Source: Dyadobacter jejuensis (lineage in GTDB: Bacteria > Bacteroidota > Bacteroidia > Cytophagales > Spirosomataceae). Taken from it: a DNA stretch of 64,000 nt. Where the stretch lies: NCBI RefSeq assembly GCF_003149085.1, contig NZ_QGDT01000007.1, positions 1-64,000 of the forward strand, written 5' to 3'. The notes beneath the pieces were generated by a model, which ran no database searches, was not told where the DNA came from, and saw only the letters and a program-made list of their open reading frames with translations. Of this stretch, positions 1-7,238 are shown one piece after another; positions within the stretch are counted from its first letter, which is position 1, and the number at the start of each line of letters is the position of its first letter. A program made the position numbers and the translations under genes.

Positions 1-86
1 TGTAAAATTGTCAGACCATTGGAGTCTACGCTCCAAAACTATTTATAGAGGGGTCAGTATCACCAGAAGGGGGTCAGTATAGAACA
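1..86. mobile_element. End of an insertion sequence (IS21-like?)
   Basis: The left edge carries two copies of GGGGTCAGTAT about 20 bp apart (around 51-60 and 70-80). Repeated short blocks near the tip are typical of the multiple terminal repeats of IS21-family elements. Read on the minus strand the proposed tip is TGTTCTATACTGACC, beginning at about 86. The WYL-domain reading frame continues normally up to about 87 and then reads into this block, ending in a short nonsense tail (ILTPFW). That makes 86/87 the probable insertion junction. The transposase would lie left of the window. The family assignment is from memory of terminal structure only. Confidence 0.5.
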
Positions 87-689
87 GAATATGCACCCTA
101 TCACATACCACCGGCTATTATATTCTTTCAACATGACCGGAAAGACCGTTTTTATTTCCTTTTCCTGATTGTACGGGCGATAATCTATTACCAAAAAATC
201 TCCTTGTTGTATATGTCGATACAGGGGTAGTAGCTGGTCTTTCCCCTTTAATTTTACTTCTTCAAAACTGATTAGCTCATTCTTTTCAATGTCGGTGGTT
301 ATCTGGTTCCGTTGTTCTAATCTTAAAAGCAAATCCTCCAATCCAGCAAATTCCTTCTCATTGGCCAAACGCCGTACCAGGGCAACGATCTCGTTGAGCT
401 GACCATGGTAGGAATTATCTAGGGAGTCGAGCAAGGAATAGGGTTCTGTATAATAATACCCCGTATGCTTATTGGCTCGGGCTGGTAGCGGTGCATGGAG
501 CACGTCTTTCATTAATTTCAGATCGTCGGCCATCGTTCTCACATCACAGGCCCACCCCTGTTCACTACATTTTTGTGCCAAATAGGCGGTCGAAATCACC
601 TTTCCGCTCCGTTGATTACGTAATACCTGATGTATGATGATGATCCTCCTCAATTTGGCTACCGTACCATCCCCTTCTTTTTTGGCCAT
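60..689 (-). pseudogene. WYL-domain transcriptional regulator, 3' end cut by IS
   Basis: This is a 209-codon remnant of a DeoR-like winged-helix plus WYL-domain regulator, a family often encoded next to CRISPR-Cas genes. Residues about 11-75 form the helix-turn-helix (VISTAYLAQKCSEQGW, then VRTMADDLKLMKD). The start of the WYL sheet is visible near the end (PVMLKEYNSRWYVIG). Usual family members are about 300 aa or longer, so roughly the last third, including the end of the WYL ligand-binding fold, is missing. The final residues ILTPFW are encoded by the IS end. The gene diverges from the cas operon across a 216-bp spacer, the expected position for its regulator. The DNA-binding half is intact, so the truncated product might still bind but lose ligand control; that is inference. 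Confidence 0.75.
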
Positions 690-905
690 CCTTTTAAAAA
701 ATAAAGTTTAACAAGATTTTCTCAAATGAAATAAAACCGCAATGTAGCCTATTTAGTTTGTAATATCAAAAGAAAACAAATGATCATTAAGGCTATTAAA
801 GGAATCATTTATAGGAAAGGAAATTTGCTTAAATGAAATAAATACGTAATTGACCTATTCACCTTTGTATCGAAATTAATATTCCACACCAAACTTTTTT
901 CAATT
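690..905. promoter_or_regulatory. Divergent promoter region with two ~30-bp direct repeats
   Basis: The spacer between the WYL regulator and the membrane-protein/cas operon holds two copies, in the same orientation, of a roughly 30-bp block. Each begins AAATGAAATAAA and ends near CCTATT (about 724-754 and 831-860). The second copy runs into ACCTTTG (about 861-867), close to the Bacteroidota -7 element TAnnTTTG, about 40 bp before the start codon at 906. The copies could be operators for the WYL protein or duplicated promoters; the sequence alone does not decide. Confidence 0.45.
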
Positions 906-2162
906 ATGACAACCTTCTTTACTACCGTCGCCAACAGTCTTTCAAATAATCACTCGGTCGCAGCACCTTCCGACTTGGCCTTACCCATGGCTCAGGCGCA
1001 ACGAGTCAACATGTCCGAATATGGCTATGAGCAGTCGGGAGGGCATAGAGGCGATGCCACGGCATTGGCCAACCTGTTTCGCATGATTCTTAATGGTCGC
1101 ATCATCGACGAGAACGCTAACGTGGAGCAACAGCAAAAGAATCACCTGGCCATTCGTGAGCAAATTGTCGAACTTGAAAAGCAAGCGGAAGATATAGTAG
1201 CGGACCAAAAGAAAGTCCGCGAAGTGGATATCCCAAGGACCAAGGCCGAAATTCTTGACTATGATGAGCAAATTTTGCAGGTCAGAAAGGACGAAGCCTT
1301 GGGCCTTTACCAAGCCGGTGCTATCAATCGTTTCGTGTATTGGAAACTAATCATTGGTGTAATCCTTGGCGCTGTTTACATCTTTAGTTTTTATGTCAGT
1401 GCTGTATATTCAGGCGTGATCCGCAATATAGGAGCGGAACTTGAAGGGGCCGACATAGAGATACAAACGCTGTTTTCAAGTGTCTTTGTACCACAAGCTT
1501 TTACTGTCTTCGATTTTCATTGGGTGGCGCCCATATTATTGTTCTTGTTTGCCTTTGTGCTCGACTTTCTGGTTGGCACTTTGCAAAAAACCGCCCGGGT
1601 TGCCAGTGTTACAGTTGCCGTATTGATTACACTTTTTTTGGATGCGCTCATCGCTTATAAAATTGAGGAGAAAATTCATGAGGTAAAATTGATGACGGGA
1701 TTTGCCGATAACGAGCACCATTGGTGGCTCAGTGCCGATTTTTACATCGTAATTATGATGGGCTTTATTGGCACGATAGCCTGGGGAGTTTTAATTCATG
1801 CCTTAAAAAAGGAGATTGAAAAAAAGGATGCCAACAGAGTGGTAGCGCTGCAAATCCGCCACTTAAAAGACCTCAAACGTAAGGCGGAAAGGCTAGTATA
1901 CGAATTTGAAGGGCATTTCACAGACTTAGGCGCTAAAATGGAAAAACTCCTCTTGGACATCAAGCAGCTAAAGAGCCGCCAGAACACCCTGGTACTGAGC
2001 AAGGCAGAGCTTGAAAAATCAGTCAATGATTTTTATAACGGCTGGCTTTCCTATATCAACGGGCTGGGCAACGGGGCAGCACTCAAATACGAATGCCAGG
2101 CCGTTATGCAACAGTTTTATGAAGAGAATATTAAAGAACATCCGGCTCCAGTGGAAGTTTAA
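906..2162 (+). CDS. Four-TM membrane protein with flanking coiled coils, cas-linked
   Basis: This 418-aa protein was not recognised as a named family. It has a polar N-terminal region (1-65), a coiled coil (about 70-130, rich in E, K and Q), four hydrophobic spans (about 145-172, 205-226, 231-251 and 278-299), and a second long coiled coil (about 301-380). There is no signal peptide, so it should sit in the inner membrane with both coiled coils on the same, presumably cytoplasmic, side. It is the first gene downstream of the shared promoter region and is followed 43 bp later by an exported VWA-like protein and then cas1. Position and strand imply co-transcription. It could anchor a complex, act as a membrane-damage effector, or sense envelope events; none of these is shown by the sequence. 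Confidence 0.8.
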   Translation: MTTFFTTVANSLSNNHSVAAPSDLALPMAQAQRVNMSEYGYEQSGGHRGDATALANLFRMILNGRIIDENANVEQQQKNHLAIREQIVELEKQAEDIVADQKKVREVDIPRTKAEILDYDEQILQVRKDEALGLYQAGAINRFVYWKLIIGVILGAVYIFSFYVSAVYSGVIRNIGAELEGADIEIQTLFSSVFVPQAFTVFDFHWVAPILLFLFAFVLDFLVGTLQKTARVASVTVAVLITLFLDALIAYKIEEKIHEVKLMTGFADNEHHWWLSADFYIVIMMGFIGTIAWGVLIHALKKEIEKKDANRVVALQIRHLKDLKRKAERLVYEFEGHFTDLGAKMEKLLLDIKQLKSRQNTLVLSKAELEKSVNDFYNGWLSYINGLGNGAALKYECQAVMQQFYEENIKEHPAPVEV

Positions 2163-2205
2163 GTCCCTTCAAAACCATTCATTATTCACTTTAATTTATA
2201 CAGCT

Positions 2206-3039
2206 ATGACAAATTTTTTACGTATCCTTTTTGTGGTAATCACGATTTTCATCAGTAGCAACGGTTATTGCGCTACAACACCCACAAACATTGTGGTCGT
2301 CCTAGACCTGTCCGACAGGCTCCTATCCCCTGGCCAGGCCGAGAAGGACCTGGCTGCCATAGGGGCCATGTTCTCAAGCTTTGAGGAATCGGTTCGTAAG
2401 CAGTTTTTTGTAAAGTCAAAGGATGTCTTTTCTGTCATCCTGATTCCTCAACGGGGAAGCAAGCTCAATGCCGAGTCGTATGAACGTCGCCTGCGATTGG
2501 ACATGAATGCCATACCCGTAGCAGAAAAAAATCGTCGTTTTATGGACTTTAAATGTCAATTACCCGCAACCCTCAAAAGTTTGTACCAGCAGGCTCAAAA
2601 AGGAACTCAGCCATCCGACTACTTTGGCGTCGATATATGGAAGTTTTTTAATGAAAGCATCAATAATCACCTGGCCCAGACGGCTCGTAATAAGGTTTTG
2701 TTATTAACGGATGGGTATTTCGATTTTGAGAATGATTGGCATACCGTACATTCAAAAACCAGGTACACGTCGTCGAGGTTCTTGTCGTCCCTTTCCGGTA
2801 TCCACTGGAAGAAGACTGCCGAGGCTAAGGACTTAGGTATCTATCCTATCCAAAACAAACTGATTGCTATGGAACTGGTTGTGGCTGGATTTAATGCCAA
2901 ATCCACCGATCAGTTTGAGCTGGATAAGCTTAAATATTTTTGGCAGAAATGGCTTAACGAATGTGGAGTTAGACAGTTCAAGCTCCTATCCAACGTTAAC
3001 GCAAGCAAATTTGGTTCATCTATAAAAAACGCAATATGA
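2206..3039 (+). CDS. Exported VWA-like protein, cas-linked
   Basis: This 277-aa protein begins with a clear Sec-type signal peptide (MTNFLRILFVVITIF, cleavage near residue 22). The mature part opens with a VWA-like first strand and metal-site loop, NIVVVLDLSDR (residues 28-38). The loop is imperfect: DLSDR instead of DxSxS. A later strand-loop VLLLTDG (about 166-172) matches the second metal-site segment. The longer in-frame extension back to 2011 lies inside the upstream gene and lacks a signal peptide, so ATG 2206 is preferred. Its stop overlaps the cas1 start by 4 bp (ATGA), so translation is probably coupled to cas1. An exported protein coupled to cas1 is unusual. VWA domains usually mediate protein-protein contact; the partner may be the membrane protein upstream. 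Confidence 0.72.
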   Translation: MTNFLRILFVVITIFISSNGYCATTPTNIVVVLDLSDRLLSPGQAEKDLAAIGAMFSSFEESVRKQFFVKSKDVFSVILIPQRGSKLNAESYERRLRLDMNAIPVAEKNRRFMDFKCQLPATLKSLYQQAQKGTQPSDYFGVDIWKFFNESINNHLAQTARNKVLLLTDGYFDFENDWHTVHSKTRYTSSRFLSSLSGIHWKKTAEAKDLGIYPIQNKLIAMELVVAGFNAKSTDQFELDKLKYFWQKWLNECGVRQFKLLSNVNASKFGSSIKNAI

Positions 3040-4013
3040 CATTCTCACAATTAGTGCTTAACAAAAGGGGAAGTAGTATAACCATACGGAACGGCCGCTA
3101 CTGTGTAAGGACTCCTGAACGCGAGTCATTTATCCCGGTTCAGGAAATTCGCACCATCCATATGCACCCGGCAACCAAGCTGACCTATGAGGTAATCGTA
3201 ACGGCCCTGCAGCAGAATACGGATATGCTTTTTATAGACCGCAAAGGCGACCCTGTAGGAAGAGTATGGGGTACCAAATTTGGATCCATATCGACCATTC
3301 GTAAAAACCAGCTAGCCTTTTCTACGCGAATCGAAAGCATAGAATGGATCACAAAAATACTGATACAAAAAGGCGAAAATCAGCAGCTAGTATTGGAGCT
3401 ATTGCAGATCTTAACCGACCAAGACGTAAAACCCTTTTGTAATAATATAGATCGCTATTTGGCTAAAATGAAGTGTCATCAGATCGATGATTTTTCTGAA
3501 ACTTTCGCTACCTATCGGGGATTGGAAGGCAGTATGAGCAGGAGCTATTTTGAGGGGATTAACCAGGTACTTCCCAAGCGTTATCGCTTTGAAAAACGAA
3601 GTAAACGCCCTGCTCAGGACATGTTTAATTGCCTGCTCAATTACGCCTACGGGATGTTGTATGGCATTTGTGAATCGGCACTGATCCATGCGGGGGTAGA
3701 TCCGGCTATTGGTGTCATGCACCGCGACGAGTACAACCGTCCAGTTTTGGTGTATGATTTCATAGAACAATTCCGGCACTGGGCCGACTATGTCGTGACC
3801 TATTTATGCGTTCAAGAGGTCGTTTTTGAGAGCTTTTTCGATATTGAAAATGGAAACTTTTGGCTTAATACCCATGGGAAAAGAATATTGATACAAAGCT
3901 TTAACGACTACCTCTATGAAATAGTGAACTTGGAGGGTATCAGTCGGTCGAGGATTAACCACTGCGACCTTGAGGCACAACGTTTCGCCTCGATGCTTAA
4001 AAAATTCACTTGA
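3036..4013 (+). CDS. cas1: CRISPR-associated endonuclease Cas1
   Basis: Cas1 is the metal-dependent integrase that, with Cas2, inserts prespacers at the leader end of a CRISPR array. The 325-aa length is normal. The beta-rich N-terminal domain covers about 1-85, and the helical catalytic domain holds the expected metal ligands: E164 in GLEGSMSR, H229 in GVMHRDEYNRP and E244 in YDFIEQFR. The gene starts inside the stop of the VWA-like gene and precedes the PrimPol by 34 bp. No reverse transcriptase, Cas4 or Cas6 domain is fused. No effector genes (cas10, cas7, cas5, cas9, cas13) occur in the window, so this is an adaptation-only locus as far as is visible. Confidence 0.95.
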   Translation: MTFSQLVLNKRGSSITIRNGRYCVRTPERESFIPVQEIRTIHMHPATKLTYEVIVTALQQNTDMLFIDRKGDPVGRVWGTKFGSISTIRKNQLAFSTRIESIEWITKILIQKGENQQLVLELLQILTDQDVKPFCNNIDRYLAKMKCHQIDDFSETFATYRGLEGSMSRSYFEGINQVLPKRYRFEKRSKRPAQDMFNCLLNYAYGMLYGICESALIHAGVDPAIGVMHRDEYNRPVLVYDFIEQFRHWADYVVTYLCVQEVVFESFFDIENGNFWLNTHGKRILIQSFNDYLYEIVNLEGISRSRINHCDLEAQRFASMLKKFT

Positions 4014-4047
4014 GTTTAAAATTATATTCACCTTAAATATTACGATT

Positions 4048-5094
4048 ATGACGACTCCATCATTAAGTTTCGGCGAAGCCATCACTTGTGGCCAAGAGGT
4101 ACTGGTAGACTGTACACTAGAAAATATTTTCGAGTGTGTCACTGGGCGTATTCCCTCCTCCTTAGAGAGCGATACGCGTCGTCTGCGCAAACTGATGGCG
4201 ATTGACAAGGCCGCATATAGGAAAGCAAAAACCAAATTGCCCTATATCGCAGGAAGTGTCTTTAATGGTGGGGTGAGAAGATTAGACTCCTTTTTAAGCG
4301 CCCATTATTTCATTTTGGATATCGATCATATCGAATTAATAGACGGCCAAATTCCAGACCAAATTGTAGCGAACCCTGTGGTGGCTATGGCGTTTGTGTC
4401 TCCTAGTGGGGAGGGGATCAAGGTGTTTTGCCAATTGGAGACTCCAATCACCGACCCTTCGCTTTTTTCAGCCCTTTACAAGCAGTTCGCCTCCGAATTT
4501 GCCGATAAAGTTGGATTGACCGGGAGCCTGGATCTACGCACCCATGATGCTTCCAGGGCCTGTTTTTTGGCATACGATCCTCAGGCATATTTCAACCCTA
4601 CCCCAGTGGCCATCGACTGGCAGTCGTTGGAGCCACTAAACTCGGCACCTCTACAGGCCGACACCAACCCTTTGGGGGAAGGTAGTGCGAGCCCTACTAC
4701 AGCGCAGAACGAGCTCAATGAGGTGGCCTATAAGGCTATATTGAAGGAAATTAACCCAAATGCGCTCGTACGAAGAGCGAAGGACGTATATGTTCCTCAG
4801 GATTTGCTGGAATTTATGGACCTGATTCCCGACTTATGCAAAGCGGCAAATCTAGAAATAAGCCAGCTCAACAAAATCCAGTATGGGGTAAAGGTGTGCG
4901 CCAAACAAGGATACCGACTAGCGGAGCTCAATGTGTTTTATGGTAAACGAGGGTTTTCGGTTATCAAGTCGCCCAAAACCGGTACCGACCCCGCGCTGAA
5001 CTCGGTATTATACGATGTTATTTTCAATTATTTATTCCCGGAGAATAAGACGATTGATATCCCGCTGATCGATTATTTAACGCAATCCAATTGA
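4048..5094 (+). CDS. CRISPR-associated primase-polymerase (VirE-N/BT4734-like AEP)
   Basis: This 348-aa protein resembles the BT4734-like/VirE N-terminal family, an archaeo-eukaryotic primase-polymerase fold. Catalytic elements are visible: the metal-binding pair in FILDIDHI (D91, D93), the nucleotide-binding loop VSPSGEGIKVF (117-127) and the third acidic residue in THDASRACF (D167). A helical region from about 230 to the end may be a PriCT- or helicase-like accessory domain. ATG 4048 is preferred over an in-frame start at 3970 that lies inside cas1. It sits between cas1 and cas2. CRISPR-linked PrimPols are known from some type III systems, where they are thought to help make or finish prespacers. 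Here the partner effector is missing. Confidence 0.8.
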   Translation: MTTPSLSFGEAITCGQEVLVDCTLENIFECVTGRIPSSLESDTRRLRKLMAIDKAAYRKAKTKLPYIAGSVFNGGVRRLDSFLSAHYFILDIDHIELIDGQIPDQIVANPVVAMAFVSPSGEGIKVFCQLETPITDPSLFSALYKQFASEFADKVGLTGSLDLRTHDASRACFLAYDPQAYFNPTPVAIDWQSLEPLNSAPLQADTNPLGEGSASPTTAQNELNEVAYKAILKEINPNALVRRAKDVYVPQDLLEFMDLIPDLCKAANLEISQLNKIQYGVKVCAKQGYRLAELNVFYGKRGFSVIKSPKTGTDPALNSVLYDVIFNYLFPENKTIDIPLIDYLTQSN

Positions 5095-5097
5095 TGT

Positions 5098-5583
5098 ATG
5101 GCCAAAAAGCAAACCTATTCGCAGCGCCCTTTTTCGGAGCTAAATAGGCGGTGGCTCGCCGCCGCATTACCCGCGCTTCCTGATACGGCCAGCGGTACTA
5201 TTGAGGAACACAAGGTTCCAGAGGGCATCAAGCCCCTATTGAATTTTTTGAAGGGTAGTCATGGTCAACCTAAACGTTCTGAGGATATGTATTGCTTTAT
5301 CATGTATGACATCAAAAATAACCGAATTAGGCGACTTATGGCCAAGTACTTAGAACAGAAAGGCTGCATTCGGGTACAGAAGTCCGTGTTCTTTGCCCGA
5401 CTGCATCGTAAAGTTCAAAAAGAGATTATAGAAATGCTGCGCAAAATGAACGACTGTTATCAGAACCAGGATAGTATTCTCATTTTACCAGTCGGTGAAG
5501 ATATGCTCAACAGCCTCACTTGCATTGGTGAAGAATTTGAGCTTCAACTCATCACAGCACCGAAACATACCTTATTTTTTTAA
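5098..5583 (+). CDS. cas2: Cas2 with N-terminal extension
   Basis: This is the small ferredoxin-fold partner of Cas1. The core begins near residue 64 with YCFIMYDIKNNRIRRLMAKY, which holds the conserved first-strand aspartate D71, followed by IRVQKSVFFARL. The whole protein is 161 aa, against about 90-100 for a typical Cas2. The extra 60 or so residues are all N-terminal (MAKKQTYSQRPFSEL and onward), basic at first and without recognisable domain. The start is 3 bp after the PrimPol stop, so the extension cannot be trimmed without losing coupling; an internal ATG at residue 64 exists as an alternative. The extension may contact the PrimPol or the helical-repeat protein; that is inference. Confidence 0.9.
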   Translation: MAKKQTYSQRPFSELNRRWLAAALPALPDTASGTIEEHKVPEGIKPLLNFLKGSHGQPKRSEDMYCFIMYDIKNNRIRRLMAKYLEQKGCIRVQKSVFFARLHRKVQKEIIEMLRKMNDCYQNQDSILILPVGEDMLNSLTCIGEEFELQLITAPKHTLFF

Positions 5584-5602
5584 TCATCAAATCTTTCGGA
5601 TT

Positions 5603-7102
5603 ATGACAGCAAATAGCAAGATAATAGAGGGAACTGCCAAGGATGTAAATGTCCTTCGTAAGAACGGCCAGCTCACGGCCGCTTATCAACTTGCTCAGGA
5701 GCTGTTGACGGCACAGCCCCATAACATTTGGAACAAGCGGGCCATGGGATGGGTGCTATTGGATATTCTTAAATCCGAAAATGAGGACTTGGACGCTAAG
5801 GAAGGGCTTATTGGTCAACTGGCCGACTTGCAACTCCCTCTTTCCGAAACGATTTTCTATGACCAATTTCGCTGGAAATTGGCCAAATACCTATTTGTAG
5901 TTCAAGATGCAGAAAGTCCAAATTTGGAATGGTTGTTACCCATCTTAGAGGTAGTTGTGCCCGGATCTGCACCGTCCAACAAATATTTACTAAAGGCCAT
6001 AATCAAGAACAGTGCCAATTTTGTTGATTTCCTTACGGTGATGAATATTTGGGGTTGGGATAGTTTTGAGGCCGGCGATTGCGCTCCGCAACTAACCTCG
6101 CAAGGAAAGCGTATGCCCTCATTGGCCGAACGGGCATATATAGCCACTGCAAAGACCATTTTGCAGCGGGATGCATATGATACGCCACAAGTTGGAGCCT
6201 TTATCGAACAATTGCGAAAGGCTACCATGGAGCAACCCAAATGGCAATTTGCGCTTTACTATTATGCGAACTTATTGCAAAAAGTTGGTCGTGAGCAAGA
6301 GGCCTTAAGGGCCTTTATCCCTTTTGCCAAACTGAAATCGAACGATTTTTGGGTATGGGATCTTTTGGCCACCCTTTATCATGATCAGGAAGAGATGCAG
6401 CTATCCTGTTATGCGAAAGCACTCCTATGTAAAGTCCCTGACAAATTTTCCCTTAAAATACGACTCAAATTGGCTCAGCTTCTCATTAAAAAAGGGAACT
6501 GGCAGGTAGCACGTGTTGAAATTAACAAAATTGTGGAGACGCGTCGGCAAAACCATTGGAAGATCACCCCCGAGCTGGTCCAGATCATGCGCAATCCGTC
6601 CTATCAAGTCCTCACTGACGAGCACAGTAGTAACCTTAAATGGTATACGTCACACAAAGACCTTGCTGAAAACCTGATTCTGGATCAAGGTTTGGAACAA
6701 TTTGCTATCATCTGGAATATTAACCCTGTCAAAAACACGGCGCAGTATTTTGTGGACGCGAATATACACGGTGGATTTTCCCTGGCCCATGTTAAAGAAA
6801 CCCTGGTCATTGGAGACATGGTGCGCCTACATCTAGAAAAAATAGATAAGGATGATCAAAGTTTTTATAAGGTGAAGCGGGTAAAAAAAACCTCCGAAAA
6901 GCCTGCATCGATACACCGCAAAGCCTTTGTTGGGATACCCAAGGCATTGGGCCGATTGGTATTAATAGAGGATGTACTAATACCCCGCCACATGGCTGAA
7001 GGTATGAATCTTCAAAAATCCTATTCTGGAACGGCGCTAGTCAGCTACGATTATACCCGAAAAAAATGGGGCTGGACAGCCCTAGAAATAAATCCGCTAT
7101 AG
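5603..7102 (+). CDS. Helical-repeat (TPR-like) protein with OB/S1-like C-terminus
   Basis: This 499-aa soluble protein follows cas2 by 19 bp and precedes the CRISPR leader. Residues 1-330 are helical pairs with TPR-like spacing (for example AYQLAQELLTAQPHNIWNKR near the start). The C-terminal third looks like one or two small beta barrels: a cold-shock/S1-like stretch around LVIGDMVRLHLEKI, and then a second barrel ending in a KKWGWTALEI strand. ATG 5603 is preferred over 5495, which lies inside cas2. The TPR-plus-OB architecture beside an AEP primase recalls conflict-system proteins described as TPR-S1 associated with primases, but I cannot verify that here. The likely role is a scaffold binding RNA or DNA for PrimPol/Cas1-Cas2. 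Confidence 0.65.
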   Translation: MTANSKIIEGTAKDVNVLRKNGQLTAAYQLAQELLTAQPHNIWNKRAMGWVLLDILKSENEDLDAKEGLIGQLADLQLPLSETIFYDQFRWKLAKYLFVVQDAESPNLEWLLPILEVVVPGSAPSNKYLLKAIIKNSANFVDFLTVMNIWGWDSFEAGDCAPQLTSQGKRMPSLAERAYIATAKTILQRDAYDTPQVGAFIEQLRKATMEQPKWQFALYYYANLLQKVGREQEALRAFIPFAKLKSNDFWVWDLLATLYHDQEEMQLSCYAKALLCKVPDKFSLKIRLKLAQLLIKKGNWQVARVEINKIVETRRQNHWKITPELVQIMRNPSYQVLTDEHSSNLKWYTSHKDLAENLILDQGLEQFAIIWNINPVKNTAQYFVDANIHGGFSLAHVKETLVIGDMVRLHLEKIDKDDQSFYKVKRVKKTSEKPASIHRKAFVGIPKALGRLVLIEDVLIPRHMAEGMNLQKSYSGTALVSYDYTRKKWGWTALEINPL

Positions 7103-7238
7103 CTTTAAACTTTACCTTCAATTCCTTAATTTTAAACAGCGTATCTATTTTTCGATTTAAAATTTACCATTTTGAATATTAATATTTTAATATTTACCAC
7201 CCTAAACAACTCAATAACAATAAATTACAAAAACAGCT
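7103..7238 (+). promoter_or_regulatory. CRISPR leader
   Basis: This 136-bp strongly AT-rich stretch lies between the last adaptation gene and the first repeat, with runs such as TTAATATTTTAATATTT. Repeats beyond it are perfect, whereas the opposite array end is degenerate, which places the leader here and array transcription rightward. No ORF is present. Confidence 0.8.

Noticed and set aside
3036..5583. RT-Cas1 fusion as explanation of hairpin-rich spacers
   Set aside because: Cas1 is standard length and no reverse-transcriptase motif (YxDD) is present; the only polymerase is the PrimPol.
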